Shown here in pieces: positions 12,501 through 27,500 of a DNA stretch of 64,000 nt (its first letter is position 1; every line of letters starts with the position of its first letter). The stretch comes from Ctena decussata. Lineage: Eukaryota; Mollusca; Bivalvia; Lucinida; Lucinidae. The notes below the pieces were generated by a model, which saw only the letters and a list, made by a program, of their open reading frames with translations, had not been told where the DNA came from and ran no database searches. A program made the position numbers and the translations under genes. The stretch spans positions 9,877,841 to 9,941,840 of the forward strand of contig OZ022506.1 in assembly GCA_963989385.1 (NCBI GenBank), written 5' to 3'.

Positions 12501-15500
12501 CCCTGTATATGGTACTTTCAGAAGAAGCAACACTGAAAATTTTATTTTTCTTTCCCTCTTGAATCAGTATCAATTTAAAGTATTTGTTTCTTCAGGAGTA
12601 CACCCTTTTAGAAAGCTGACATCCAGGGTAGCAAACAGGAACTTGCAAAAGCTGTTTCCCTCTAAAACAATGAAAGAAACCAGAGGACCAATGGTCCTGT
12701 AGCTCACCTGACACCTTCTGTCAACAGACACAATTTGTCATTTCACTCATTTGTTACAAACTTGAAACCAGTAGCTTAAAAGGTGTACATATTTTAATTT
12801 TAAAATCTCAGTGACCTTGAGCAAAGTTAAAAAAAATGACCTTGAGCTTTGATGACCTCATGTCTTCATGTATTCATTTAGTTAACTATATTTTCCAATT
12901 ACATGTATTATATCTCAGCTTAAAAAAATTCCATGAAATCAACTGTTTAAGCATTTTCCCACATAAAAGCATAACATACCAAAGTTGACCTTGCCATAAA
13001 TTAGGTCAAGGTCAATGAGCCACCATGGTTTGTACAAACTATGTTGGGCCCGAGTCCTCAATGCTACATACCATGCCATGAGGTCATTGAGCCTTTGGTA
13101 CTGGAGAAGAACAGTTTTGAAGGAGTTTTACCATATATGGGCATGTCTAAGAATTGAATGGTTTCTGAGAAATCCACTGCTTAAGCATTTTCCAATGTAT
13201 CATAATTGACCTTGCCATAAATTAGGTCACAGTCAATGTACAATCCTGATTTGTATAAATTATGATGGGCCCAACTTCCAAATGCTACATACCAAGTTTC
13301 AAGGTCATAGGCCTTTTAGTTCTGGAGAAGAAGATTTTTGAAGGGTTTTTACCATATATGGACATGGCGGCCATCTTGATCATGTGACCCAGATCCTGGG
13401 AACCTACTTTCATTCCCCCATCCCACTAAGACTCCATATGAAATTTGGCTTCAATTGGGGAAGTGGTTTCAGAGGAGAAGATGTTTGAAAATCTTGACAA
13501 GAGATGGACGGGCAGACAGAATGACCTTGACCTTTAGTGACAATATCTTCATCTGGTCATTCAGTTAACCATATATTCCAAATATTGAAACTTAGGCTTG
13601 AATAGTTTCTGAAAAATCCACTGTTTAAGCATTTTCCCTAATAAAAGCCTAACATAAAAAGTCGACAGTGTCATAAATTAGGTCAAGGTCAATGCACGGT
13701 CATCATTTGTATAAACTATGATGGGCCCGAGCATACCAAGTTTCAAGGTCATAGGCCTTTTGGTTCTGAAGGAGATTTTTGAAGGGTTTTTACCATATAT
13801 GGGTGTGGTGGCCATCTTGGTTATGTGACCCAGACCCTGGTAACAAACTTTTGTTCCCCCATCCCACTGAGACTCCATATGAAATTTGGCTTCAATTGGG
13901 GAAGTGGTTTCTGAGAAGATGTTTGAAAATCTTGAGGATGGACGGGCTGAGAGAATGACCTTGACCTTTAGTGACATAATATCTTCAGCTGTTCATCTAG
14001 TTGACCATATATACCAAATATTGTACCTTAGACTTAAATACCTTCTGAGAAATCCATTGTTTAGGAGTTTTTCCCATTTTAAAGCCTAAGGTACCGAAGT
14101 TGACCTTGTCATAAATTAGGTCATGATCATTGCACGGTCATCATTTGTATAAACTATAATGTGCCTGAATGCCTGATGCTACATACCAAGTTTCAAGGTC
14201 AAAATGGAGAAGAAGATTTTTGAAGGGTTTTTACTATATAGGCGTGGCAGCCACCTTGGTCATGTGACCCTGATACCCTGAACAAACTTTCATTCCCCGA
14301 ATCTAGGTAGGCTCCATATGAAATTTGACTTCAATTGGGGAAGTGGTTTCAGAGATGTTTGAAAATCTTGACGATGGACGGGCTGACAGAATGACCTTGA
14401 CCTTAAGTGACATAATATCTTCAGCTGTTCATCTAGTTGACCATATATACCAAATATTGTACCTTAGACTTAAACAGTTTCTGAGAAATCCACTGTTTAA
14501 GCATTTTACCATATAAAGATCTAAGGTACCGTAATTAACCGTGTCATAAATTAGGTCAAGGTCATCACACGGTCATCATTTGTACAAACTATGATGTGCC
14601 CAAATGCCCAATGCTACATACCAAGTTTCAAGATCATAGGCCTTTTGGTTATGGAGAAGAAGATTTTTGAAGGGTTTTTACCATATATGGGTGTGGCGGC
14701 CATCTTGGTCATGTGACCCTGATACCCCGATCAAACTTTCGTTCCCCCAACCTAGGTAGGCTCCATATAAAATTTGACTTCAAACTTCCCAGTGGTTTCA
14801 GAGGAGTAGATGTTTGAAAATCTTGACGATGGACGGGCTGATATAATGACCTTGACCTTTGGTGACATAATATCTTCAGCTGTTCATTTAGTTGACCATA
14901 TATACCAAATATTGTACCTTAGACTTTAATAGTTTCTGAGAAATCCACAATTTAGGTGTTTTCCCGCATAAAAGCCTAAGGTACCGAAGTTGACCTTGTC
15001 ATAAATTAGGTCAAGGCCAACGCATGGTCATCACTTGTATAAACTATGATATGCCCGAATGCCCGATGCTACATGAAAGTTTCAAGGTCATAGGCCTTTT
15101 GTTTCTGGAGAATAAGAATTTTGAAGGGTTTTTACCATATATGGGCGTGGTGGCCATCTTGGTCATGTGACCCAGACCCAAGGTATAAACTTTCCTTCCC
15201 CCATCCCACTGAGATACCTTTAGAAATTTGGCTTCAATCGGCCCAGTGGTTTCAGAGAAGAAGATGTTTGAAAATCTTGACGATGGATGGACGGAATGAC
15301 CTTGACCTTTAGTTACATAATATCTTCATTTGTTTATTTAGTTGACCATGTATACCAAGTATTGTACCCTAGACTTAAATAGTTTCTGAGAAATCAACTG
15401 TTTAAGTGTTTTCTCATATAAAAGCCTAACCTACTAAAGTCAACCGTGTCATAAATTATGTCAAGGTCAATGCTAGGTCATCATTTGTATAAACTATAAT

Positions 15501-18500
15501 GGGCCCGCATGCCCAATGCTACATTACAAGTTTCAAGGTCATAGGCCTTTAGGTTCTGGAGAAGAAGATTTTTGAAGGCTTTTTACCATATATGGGCGTG
15601 GCGGCCATCTTGGTCATGTGACCTAGATAACCGGAAGAAACTTTCGTTCCCCCGACCTAAGTAGGCTCCATATGAAATATGGCTTCAATCGGCCCAGTAG
15701 TTTCAGAGGAGAAGATGTTTGAAAATGTTGATGACAGACGGATGACGGACGGACGACGGATGCCTGGCTATACTATAAGCTCACCTATGAGCCTAAAGGC
15801 TCAGGTGAGCTAAAAACATGGAGTAGCCCTACAGCTTTAAACTCCACCTGATCATTTCGGTGTTCCAATCCACAGAATTACTGATATAATCATCAGGGCC
15901 CAGTTGTTCCAAATTAATGACATTGTTAGTTAACAAGATATTTAAAATTTCAAATGTATTGTAATGAGCCAGTGTTTTAGCCTTCCGAACTACGGATCGC
16001 TCGAATCCCATGTGGTTCAAGTTTGTAACGGGACAGTTTATGTGTATTTTATTGCTCCAATTGTTTGTCATACAAATCCATTTAGTCTGCCATGACTAGC
16101 AATGTTAACTTACCTGTTGCACATGATTAGTCCACATGTCATGTCTGTTTTACCCATCTTTTAACGTAAAGTGTCCCAAATTCTGTATCAATTATTGTCA
16201 ACACGTTTTTTGTGTATTGATTTGTTTCGTGTAAGTACAATATTGAGTGAAAAAGAGGCTGTCGGAACGCTGTAAGGTCACCGAACTGTCAAAGTGAAAC
16301 TTTCGCAGTTTCATTCAAATTAATCAAAGAACCCTCATTATTATTCTCATATAATTGCAAGAGTCTTCTAGACAATTCATTTCTGCATCGTCTCATATTT
16401 TTTTTACCATACATTCCATTCATATTTACTGAGATATCCGTCGTTTTCTGCAGGCACTGTCCGATTTTTCGTTTGTATTTTGGCGGCCATTAAACTTTAC
16501 CGCTATGTTGTTGTCTTCATTCTACAAGGAGACGTTGTAGGATCACGTGATCCTACAAACTTTTCTTGTAGGATCGTATGACTTTACACTCAAATCTTGT
16601 AGGAATGTATGATTTTACAGTAGATTTTTGTATGAACGTAGGATGTAGGGTTGTAGACTATATAAAGAAAGCTGTAGGATTTACGAGGACTTCGCCATTC
16701 CATACTAAGGTTGAGAAGATGCTGAATTAGTGTCTCTCGTCAATTTTTATTTTTATTTCTTTAGATTAAGTTCGCATTTTATTAATTTGTTATCAAAGGA
16801 TAGGGAAACGATAAAACAACATCTTTAAGCATTTTTAAGAGTTATTTAAGCATTTTCTTCCGAGTTTTCGTGATAATTTATTTTGTGCATCACATTTCAT
16901 TTTTCATAAGTCATTTTGGCCACAGTAAACTTTCATTTGACATTGTAAGTAGACAGACACAGCTTTGGGTGCAAGTGATCACTGTTTTAAGCTAAATAAG
17001 TCATTATTGTCATTTTTCTGTTGAAGGAAGTTCATTTAACAAGTCCCATGCTACCATTTCCATTTATCGCCATGTTTTAACATTTATTAACTTGTTGAAG
17101 ATTTCTAGTTGAATTTGCATAAATAATCAAAGAGCTGAGAGAACTGAAGTCAAATTAAAAATAAACTAGAAAATGTGTTTATGAAACACTATGCCCCCAA
17201 CCATATGCTTGTTTCTAGAGAAGGTTCATCCAATAATCCTTGTACCTTTGTACCATAGGCTTACAATGCACTAAGTCGAAAAAGGGGCTTAACTCAGTCA
17301 AAAATTTACGAATTGTTTTCGAAAGTTAATCAGGTCATCTACACCTTGGGCTATATCAACCTGCAAAAATCATGATCCTAGCATCAGGGGTTCTCCAGAT
17401 ATTTTGTTCACAAGCTTCCATAGGCAAATAATGCACTAAGTTGAACAAGAGGGCCATGGTGGCCCTGAATCGCTCACCTGAGCATTAATCAGTTCACTGG
17501 CTCTGGTGAAGATTTATAAGAGTTTTTAACATACATGGGAATGTTGGCCACCTTGGTCATATGACCAAGATCACTTGAAGAACTTTCAATCCTTTGACCC
17601 ATGTGCAGGCTCCATATGAAATCTGAGTTTAGTCTGCCCAGTGGTTGCAGAGATGTTTGAAAATGTTTATGTATGGATGACAGAGGCAGCTAACACCAAT
17701 ACTGTAAGGCTCAGGTGAGCTGAAAATGGCAGAGTCGCTTCTGCGAAAAGTTCCCGTTGATGTTGAGTTCCTTCTGCGAAAAGTTCCCGTTCATGTTGAG
17801 TTCCTTTGATGGATTTGAACGAGACTGAACTAAGCAAAGACAGATGATAGAATGGTAGCATCATTATCTCACTGTGGTGAAACTAATGTATTCCAAGGAG
17901 TTTGTGGCTGGCATCATTGCAATGTTAGTTCTGATTCTTGAAGCATAACTTAATTAAGATTTGACCTAGTGACCTAGCTTTCGACCCGACACAACCCAGT
18001 TTCAAACTTGACCTAGATTTTATGGAGATAGACATTCTGACAAAGTTTCATGAAGATTGGATGCAAACTGTGCCCTCTAGGTGTGCGCAAAGTTTTTCTA
18101 AAACCTGACCTAGTGACCTAGTTTTTGACCTGACATGACCCAGTTCCAAACTTGGCCGTTTTTCTAAAACCTGACCTAGTGACCTAGTTTTTGACCTGAC
18201 ATGACCCAGTTCCAAACTTGGCCTGGATATCGTGAGGATAAACATTCTGACAAAGGTTCATGAAGATTGGATCAAAACTGTGCCCCCTAGAGTGTACACA
18301 AGGTCATTCTTATATCTGACCTAGTGACGTAGTTTTTGACCCGACATGATCTACTTTCAAACTTGGCCTAAATATAGTGACGATAAACATTCTGACAAAG
18401 TTTCAAAAAGATTGGATCAAAACTGTGTCTTCTAGAGCGTACACAAGGTTTTTCTAAGATCTGACCTAGTTTTTGACCCAACATGACCCAGTTTCAAACT

Positions 18501-21500
18501 TGGCCTAGATAGTGTGAGGATAAACATGCTGACAAAATTTCATTAGGTTTGGATCAAAACTGTGACCTCTAGAGCGTACACAAGGTTTTCCTAATATCTG
18601 ACTTAGTTTTTGACCCGACATGACCCAGTTTCAAACTTGGCCTGGATATTGTAAGAATAAACATTCTGACAAAGTTTCATTGAGATTGGATCAAAACTGT
18701 GCCCTCTGAAGCGTATACAAGGGTTTCCTTATATTTGACCTTGTGACCTAGTTTTTGACCCAGCATGACCTAGTTTCAAACTTGACCTAGATTTCATAAA
18801 GATAAACATTCTGACAGAGTTTCATGACCATTGGATCAAAACTCTGCCCTCTAGGGTGTGCACAAAGTTTTTCTAGGATTTGACCTAGTGACCTAGTTTT
18901 TGATCCGATGTGACTCAGTTTCATAGGGGGCTTAGATATATGGGCAATAAACATTATGACAGTTTCATGAAGATTGGATCAAAACTATTTTTCTAAGATT
19001 TGACCTAGTGACCTAGTTTTTGACTCGACATGCCCTACTTTCAAACTTGGCCTACAGTTTATGGAGATAAACATTCTGACAAAGTTTCATAAAGATTGGA
19101 TGAAAACTGTGTCCTCTAGAGCGTACACAAGATTCTTCTATGACTTGACCTAGTGACCTAGTTTGTGACCCAACACAACCCAGTTTCAAACTTGTCCTAT
19201 ATTTAATAAAAATAAACATTCAGACAAAGTTTTATGAACTTTGGTTGAAAACTGTGCCTTCTAGAGCAAACACAAGGTTTTTCGAAGATTTGACCTAGTG
19301 ACCTAATTTTTGCCCGACATGACCCAGTTTCAAACTCGGCCTAGAGTTTATAGAGATAAACATTCTGACAATGTTTCATAAAGATTGGATCAAAACTGTG
19401 TCCTCTAGAGCGTACACAACGTTTTTCTATGATTTGACCTAGTGACCTAGTTTTTGACCCGACATAACCCAGTTTTAAATTTGTCCTAGATAGTATAAGG
19501 ATAAACATTCTGACAAAGTTTCATGAGCTTTGGATCAAAACTGTGCCTTCTAGAAAGTATACAAGGTTTTTCTAAGATTTGACCTAGTGACCTAGTTTTT
19601 GAATCGACATGACCCAGTTTCAAACTTGGCCTAGAGTTTATGGAGATAATCATTCTGACAATGTTTCATAAAGATCGGATCAAAACTGTGTCCTCTAGAG
19701 CGTACACAAGGTTTTCTATGATTTGACCTAGTGACCTAATTTTTGACCCGACATGACCCAGTTTCGAACTTGTCCTAAATATATTGAGGATAAACATTCA
19801 AACAAAGTTTCATGAGCTTTGGATGAAAACTGTGCCCTCTAGAGCGTACACAAGGTTTTTCTAAGATTTGACCTAGGGACCTAGTTTTTGACCCAACATG
19901 ACCCAGTTTCGAACTTGGCCTAGATTTTATAAAGACTAACATTTTGACAAAGTTTCATAAAGATTGGATCAAAACTGTGCCCGCTAGAGTGTACACAAGC
20001 AAAAGTTGACGGACGTCCGTACGGAAGTCCGTCCACATGTACCACGGACGACGGACATCAGGGTATCCCAAAAGCTCACCCTGAGCACTTCGTGCTCAGC
20101 TGAGCTAAAAAGGGGCATAACTCAATCCAAAATTTACAAATTATTGTCAAAAGTTAATCAGGTCATCTACACCACAGGCAGTATCTTCCTGCATAAAATC
20201 CTGCTCCTAGCATCAGGTGTTCTTGAGATATTTTGTTCACAAGGTTCCATAGACTTACAATGCACTAAGTCGAAAAAGGGGCATAACTCAATAAAAAATT
20301 CATGATTTCTTTTCAAAAGTTAATCAGGTCATCTACACCACAGGCAGTATCTTCCTGCAAACAATCATGCTCCTAGCATCAGGGGTTCTTGAGATATTTT
20401 GTTCACAAGGTTCCATAGGCTTACAATGCACTAAGTCAAAAAAGGGGCATAACTTTGTCAAAAATTCACGAATTTGTTTCAAAAGTCAATCAGGTCATCT
20501 ACACCTTGGGCATTCTCATCCTGCAAAACCTCATGATCCTAGCATCAGGGGTTCTTGAGATATTTTGTTCACAAGTTTCCACAGGCTAAGACGAAAAAGG
20601 GGCATAACTCTGGAAATACATGACCGGCGGAAAAATAAAACAAGAGGGCCATGGTGGCCCTGAATCGCTCACCTGAGCATTAATCAGTTCACTGGCTCTG
20701 GTGAAGATTTATAAGAGTTTTTACCATACTAACACTTGACCTAGTTTTTGACCCGACATGACCCAGTTTCAAACTTGGCCTGGATATTGTAAGAATAAAC
20801 ATTCTGACACAGTTTCATTGAGATCGGATCAAAACTGTGCCCTCTGGAGCGTATACAAGGTCATTCTTATATTTGACCTAGTGACCAAGTTTTTGACCCG
20901 ACACGACCCAGTTTCAAACTTTACCTAGATTTCATTAAGATAAACATTCTGACAGAGTTTCATGAAGATTGGATCAAAACTGTGCCCTCTAGGGTGTACA
21001 CAAAGTTTTTCTAGGATTTGACCTTGAGCCGACGTGACTCAGTTTCATAGGGGGCTTAGATATAAGGACAATAAACATTTTGACATAGTTTCATGAAGAT
21101 TGGATCAAAACTATGCCTTCTAGTGCTTACACAATGTTTTTCTAAGATTTGACCTATGGACCTAGTTTTTTATCCGACATGACCTACTTTCAAACTTGGC
21201 CGAGAGTTTATGGAGATAACATTCTGACAAAGTTTCATAAAGATTAAATCAAAACTGTGTCCTCTAGAGCGTACACAAGGTTTTTCTATGATTTGACCTA
21301 GTGACCTAGTTTTTGACCCGACATGACCCAGTTTCAAACTTGTCCTACATATTATGAGGATAAACATTCTGACAAAGTTTCATGAACTTTGGATCAAAAC
21401 TGTGCCTTCTAGAGCGCACACAAGGTTTTTCTAAGATTTGACCTAGTGACCTAGTTTTTGACCCGACATGACCCAGTTTCGAACTTGGCCTAGAGTTTAT

Positions 21501-24500
21501 GGAGATAAACATTCTGACAATGTTTCATAAAGATTGGATCAAAACTGTGTCCTCTAGAGCGTGCACAAGGTTTTTCTATGATTTGACCTAGTGACCTAGT
21601 TTTTGACCTGACGTGACCCAGTTTAGAACTTGTTCTAGATATTATGAGGATAAACATTCTGACAAAGTTTTATGAACTTTGGACGAAAACTGTGTCCTCT
21701 AGAGCGTACACAAGGTTTTTCTATGATTTGACCTAGTGACCTTGTTTTTGACCCGACATGACCTACTTTCAAACTTGGCCTAGAGTTTATGGAAGTAAAC
21801 ATTCTGACAAAGTTTCATAAAGATTAGATCAAAACTGTGTCCTCTAGAGCGTACACAAGGTTTTTCTATGATTTGACCTAGTGACCTAGTTTTTGACCCG
21901 ACATGACCCAGTTTCAAACTTGTCCTACAAATAATGAGGATAAACATTCTGACAAAGTTTCATGAACTTTGGATCAAAACTGTGCCTTCTAGAGCGTACA
22001 CAAGGCTTTTCTAAGATTTGACATAGTGACCTAGTTTTTGACCCAACAAGACCCAGTTTCGAACTTGGCCTAGAGTTTATAGAGATTAACATTCTGACAA
22101 TGTGTCATAAAGATTGGATCAAAACTGTGTCCTCTAGAGCATACACAAGGTTTTTTTCTATGATTTGACAAAGTGACCTAGTTTTTGACCCGACATAACC
22201 CAGTTACAAACTTATCCTACATATTATGAGGATAAACTTTCTGATTTAGTTTCATGAACTTTGGATCAAAACTGTGCCTTCTAGAGCGTACACAAGGTTT
22301 TTCTAAGATCTGACCTAGTGACCTAGTTTTTGACCCGACATGACCCAGTTTCAAACTTGGCCTAGAGTTTATGGAGATAAACATTCTGACAAAGTTTCAT
22401 AAAGACTGGATCAAAACTGTGTCCTCTAGAGCGTACACAAGGTTCTTCTATGATTTGACCTAGTGACCTAGTTTTAGACTGACGTGACCCAGTTTCAAAC
22501 TTGTCCTAGATACTATGAGGATAAACATTCTGACAAAGTTTCATGAACTTTGGATGAAAACTGTGCCCTCTAGAGCGTACACAAGGTTTTTCTAAGATTT
22601 GACCTTGTGACCTAGTTTTTGACCCGACATGACCCAGTTTCGAACTTGGCCTAGATTTTATAAAGATTAACATTTTGACAAAGTTTCATAAAGATTGGAT
22701 TGAAACTGTGCCCGCTAGAGTGTACACAAGCAAAAGTTGACGGACGTCCGTCCTGACGTCCGTCCGGACGTACGACGGACATCAGGGTATCCCAAAAGCT
22801 CACCCTGAGCACTTCGTGCTCAGGTGAGCTAAAAATACGGGTCTGCTTGTTTTCCATACTGATCATGTGTATAAAGTTTCATGTTCCTAGCTCTTATTGT
22901 TCGTGACTATATTTAAGGGTACCTTTGTACCATAGGCTTCAATGCACTAAGTCGAAAAAGGGGAATAACTTGATCAAAAATTCACAATTTTTTTTTCAAA
23001 AGTTAATCAGGTCATCTACACCACAGGCAGTATCTTCCTGCAAAAAATCATGCTCCGAGCTTCAGGGGTTCTTGAGATATTTTGTTCACAAGGTTCCATA
23101 GGCTTACAATGCACAATGTCGAAAAAGGGGCATAACTCGGTCAAAAATTCACTAATTTGTTTCAAAAGTTAATCGGGTCATCAATACCTTGGGCATTCTC
23201 ATCTTGCAAAGCCTCATGATCCTAGCATCTGGGGTTCTTGAGATATTTTGTTCACACGGTTCCACAGGCTAAGTCAAAAAAGGGGCATAACTCTGGAAAT
23301 ACATTGCCAGCGGAAAAATAAAAAAATACGGGTCTGCTTATTTTCCATACTGATCATGTGTATACAGTTTCAAGTTCCTAGCTCTTATTGTTCTTGACTA
23401 TGTGTAAGGGTACCTTTGTACCATAGGCCTCAATGCACTAAGTTGAAAAACGGGAATAACTCGATCAAAAATTCACGAATTTTTTTTCAAAAGTTAATCA
23501 GGTCATCTACACCACAGGCAGTATCTTCCTGCAAAAACTCATGCTCCTAGCTTCAGAGGTTCTTGAGATATTTTGTTCACAAGGTTCCATAGGCTTACAA
23601 TGCACAATGTCGAAAAAGGGGCATAACTTTGTCAAAAATTCACTAATTTGTTTCAAAAGTTAATCAGGTCATCTACACCTTGGGCATTCTCATCTTGCAA
23701 AGCCTCATGATCCTAGCATCGGGGGTTCTTGAGATATTTTGTTCACACGGTTCCACAGGCTAAGTCAAAAAAGGGGCATAACTCTGGAAATACATTGCCG
23801 GCGGAAAAATAAAAAAATACAGGTCTGCTTATTTTCCATACTGATCATGTGTATAAAGTTTCAAGTTCCTAGCTCTTATTGTTCTTGACTATATGTAAGG
23901 GTACCTTTGTACCATAGACCTCAATGCACTAAGTCGAAAAAGGGGAATAACTCGATCAAAAATTCACGATTTTTTTTCAAAAGTTTATCAGGTCATCTAC
24001 ACCACAGGCAGTATCTTCCTGCAAAAAATCATGCTCCTAGCTTCAGGGGTTCTTGAGATATTTTTTCACAAGGTTCCATAGGCTTACAATGCACTAAGTC
24101 GAAAAAGGGGCATAACTTGGTCAAAAATTCACTAATTTGTTTCAAAAGTTAATCAGGTCATCTACACCTTGGGCATTCTCATCTTGCAAAACCTCATGAT
24201 CCTAGCGTCAGGGGCTCTTGAGATATTTTGTTCACAAGGTTCCACAGGCTAAGTCAAAAAAGGGGCATAACTCTTGAAATATGTGACCCGCGGAAAAAAG
24301 AAAAAAACATGTGTTCGCTTATTTTTCATACTGATCATGTGTATAAAGTTTCAAGCTCCTAGCTATTACGGTTCTTGAGTTAGAGGACAGACGGACAGAC
24401 GGACAGGCCCAAACCAATATGCCCCCACAATTTCTCCGAAATTTGGGGCATAAATATGCAAACTTCACTTAGGTTTTAGTCTTTTTCCTTTTCCATTTAT

Positions 24501-27500
24501 TAACTAAATCAGGCTTTAGTTGAAGTCCATTTTATTTCCCATTTTGGGTTGCTTGGTTTTCCTACCCTGTCTGCCTGTTCAAAGCAAGTGCTACATAGAG
24601 GATCGGTGGTCTCTGGGTTACGAAGTGCTGGTCTGTGCACAGTCCATATAGCGGACAGTAACAGTATTATATGTAAAAACAGTCATTTTTGCCGAAAAAA
24701 AGACATGAAGAGATTTTGCACTGCAAAAGCTCCTCAAAATTTTTGGCAAAAAAAAAAAACAAAACAAAAAAAAAAAACATTACTGCAATTAATTTTTTGA
24801 GGACTGTAGGACTTGGGACTTAGGCTTAGCTAACCCTTGATTAACGGCTTCATTAAGCTAATGTTGCTATGATAACCAGACCCAAGTGAAAAGTCACCAT
24901 GGGACTTTACAGACCCAAATGTAACTATTGTTTTGTATACATAAAGAAATAATGAACCTCAAGTCAACCCTCTTTATGACGGCACTCATTACAACAGCAA
25001 AATTCTTTACAACCTTATTCTGATTTGCATGGAATGGCTTTATTGTTCAAAATATGTATTCTTTATAACAGCAAATTCATTTTAACATCAGAATATATGG
25101 GAACAAATGCTGTCATTGTACAGGGGCTCCACTGTAATAAATAATCATATTTATTGGCTTATAAGAGGGAGAGATTTCCTTTCAAAAATAATACAAACAA
25201 GAGAATTGGTGGAACCAATGGATGCTCCCCGATGGTTTGCAATAGTGAAATGGGTATCCTGATGAAACCCCACTCTATTAATATGTGAAATTTCATTTAG
25301 GGATCTTTAATACTTTCTTAAGGTACCTTTAAGTCTTTCAGAGACATGCCCCGGACAAGCAAATGAATCAGAAATAATTTAGAAGGGAAATAACACCAAA
25401 ATTACTGCAGTAGGATTATGTTTTTTATGCCCTGCACTTCCTCTAATTGTCCTCTATTAAAGTGTGAAATTTCATCAAATCCTTTTAAATACTTTTAGAG
25501 GTAAGCAAACAAGTGAGAAAAACTAAAACGGGAAGTAACTCCAAAACAATCTGAAATAGGCCTATTGTTCTTGTGCTCTGCACTCCCTCTCATTGCCCTC
25601 TATCATTATTTTAAGAGACATTACATTTCCTTTGACACTTTTAGAAATATATTCCAGACAAGCAAAATACTGGAAAAGCCAGGAAGGGAGCTAACTCTGT
25701 AATTATTATGTGATAGGGTTATGGTTCTTGCGCTCTGCATTTCCTCTCAGTGCCCTCTATCAATGAGTGAACTTATGCTTAGTTCAATTCAATACTTAAA
25801 GAGTAGCTCCAGACAAAAAAAATACTGTAAGAATATAAGGGAGATAACTTTGCAATGACTGTTATGTATTATTAACTTTGTAATTACTTGTGACAGGGTT
25901 ACGGTTCTTGTGCTCTACGCTTCTCCTCATTGCCTTCTATCAATGTGCGAAGTCTCATTTTCCCTTTAATACTTTCAGAGATATGCTCTGGACAAGCAAA
26001 ATACTGTGAAAACAAGGGGAATAACTTTGTAATTACTTACAAAGTTATTACTTAGGGGAATAACTTTGTAATTAGTTATGGTGCTTGTGCTCTGCACTTT
26101 CTCCCATTGCCCTCTTTCAGTGTGTGAAGTTTCATTGAGTTCCCTCAATGAAGGATGGACAGACAGACAAAGCAGCGACTATATGCTCACCCTTTGGGGA
26201 GCATAAAAATCTAAATCCATCTTAAAAGACGGATTAAGATTTTTGGGACTGTACCTGTCAAATAGCTGATTACAAAGGACTGATTTACACATTTGTGGTA
26301 CTTTTGGAAAAAGCCCAAGTTTATAGCTTAGAAATTCCTACTCAACTTCCTACTACTATAAACTCAGCTGAGTTTGATTGGTCAAGAGCAAACATAAAAG
26401 GCGTTTATACTTGGATAAATCCCCTAAACCAGAAATCTGGAACTACTTGGAACTACTTTCTTGGCGAAGATTTCTTAGATCTCACTATAGCTGACAATCT
26501 GGAGGAAAGATGACCGAGTTGGATTCATAAGAAATGAATTTTATTTCTGTGGATTTTATGGATATCACTCAAAAACTTAACATAAAGCCATTCGGGCTCT
26601 ATTCAGTTTGTGAGTCATTCGCTGGTGTATTCACATCGATAAAACACACAAAAATAAAATTCATTCCTATAATAAACTAGGTTTAAATTTAAATAATAAA
26701 AGTGTGAAATAAATCTTTAGTACTGCTTTTGGGTTGTTCTCTAGTTCTAAGACACATAATCTTCTGAGTTCTTCTTCATCATTCAACTGTCTCCAATTAT
26801 TCTTGTCTATAAGGTCAATGGGGTAAACGTTTGGGTCAACTACCAGCTCATCTAGAACCTACAAAATATTTTAATAGGAAAACAGGAAGGTCAAGGTCAG
26901 CCATGAATTCATCACAATCAACAAATTATTTACATTATAGAAGCAGAAAGGTCAAGGTCAACTGACAACTTATGCATAACCTACATGGTATCCATAGAAA
27001 CATGAAGGGCAATTGTAAACTCACCTTAATCTAAAACATAGAACAGCTGACCTCAACCAAATGCAAGGGAAGCTACAAACTGAATAATACGCCAGAGTCA
27101 GGAGGTAATAATTGGTTGTGGTTACAAATTGAGTTCCTTCAAAATTATGCAGTATTAAACTATACTGTTCACCCACTGAAAGATTTCTATCATCTAGGAA
27201 ATACTGGCAAATTCAAAACTTCATCAACATCATACTGAAACTAAAGTTTAGGAAAATATACATTCACAAAAATTTTAAAATTTCCTGTACCTTGAGGGTG
27301 GTCTCTACAGACAGTTCTTCTTGTTCCATAAGGTCAAAAAGGGCTCCTACTGCACTTGGCTTTATTGTACTGAAATAAAAACTCAACATAGCAACACATT
27401 ATTCCGACGTGTGATGTGAAAAGGGACCTTACTCGTGCAATCAGTGGACTCAGATCAGATGGTGCACATCTATGCAATCATATCACAGTCTTCCCTGTAT

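Larger units (their letters stand above)
11116..12678. other. Intronic DNA with MITE and G-run, no gene seen
   Basis: The stretch contains a G24 run at 11345-11368, MITE M1 at 11531-11775 and a remnant of the foldback family best seen at 55205-55565 (here about 12230-12530, with TTCACTTGAGCCAGTTCTTT). Short open frames on both strands have no recognisable family. Confidence 0.6.
17165..24451 (+). mobile_element. Satellite-cored element, family F, carrying two nested insertions
   Basis: Left end ACTAGAAAATGTGTTTATGAAACAC (stem GTGTTT/AAACAC) with TATGCCCCC. The right end is TATGCCCCCACAATTT to AAATTTGGGGCATA then AA. The family's own sequence is in three pieces: 17165-17445, 20107-20640 and 22831-24451. 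Its units contain AAAAAGGGGCATAACTC and CAGGTCATCTACACC. They repeat at about 170 bp within a higher-order unit of about 487 bp (CGGGTCTGCTTATTTTCC at about 22838, 23327 and 23817). GACAGACGGACAGACGGACAG precedes the right end. Two family A elements interrupt it. Confidence 0.87.

Noticed and set aside
13678..15312. Short frames beginning [16 protein letters not shown] and similar
   Set aside because: Repeated in each family B monomer; no independent conservation and no family match.
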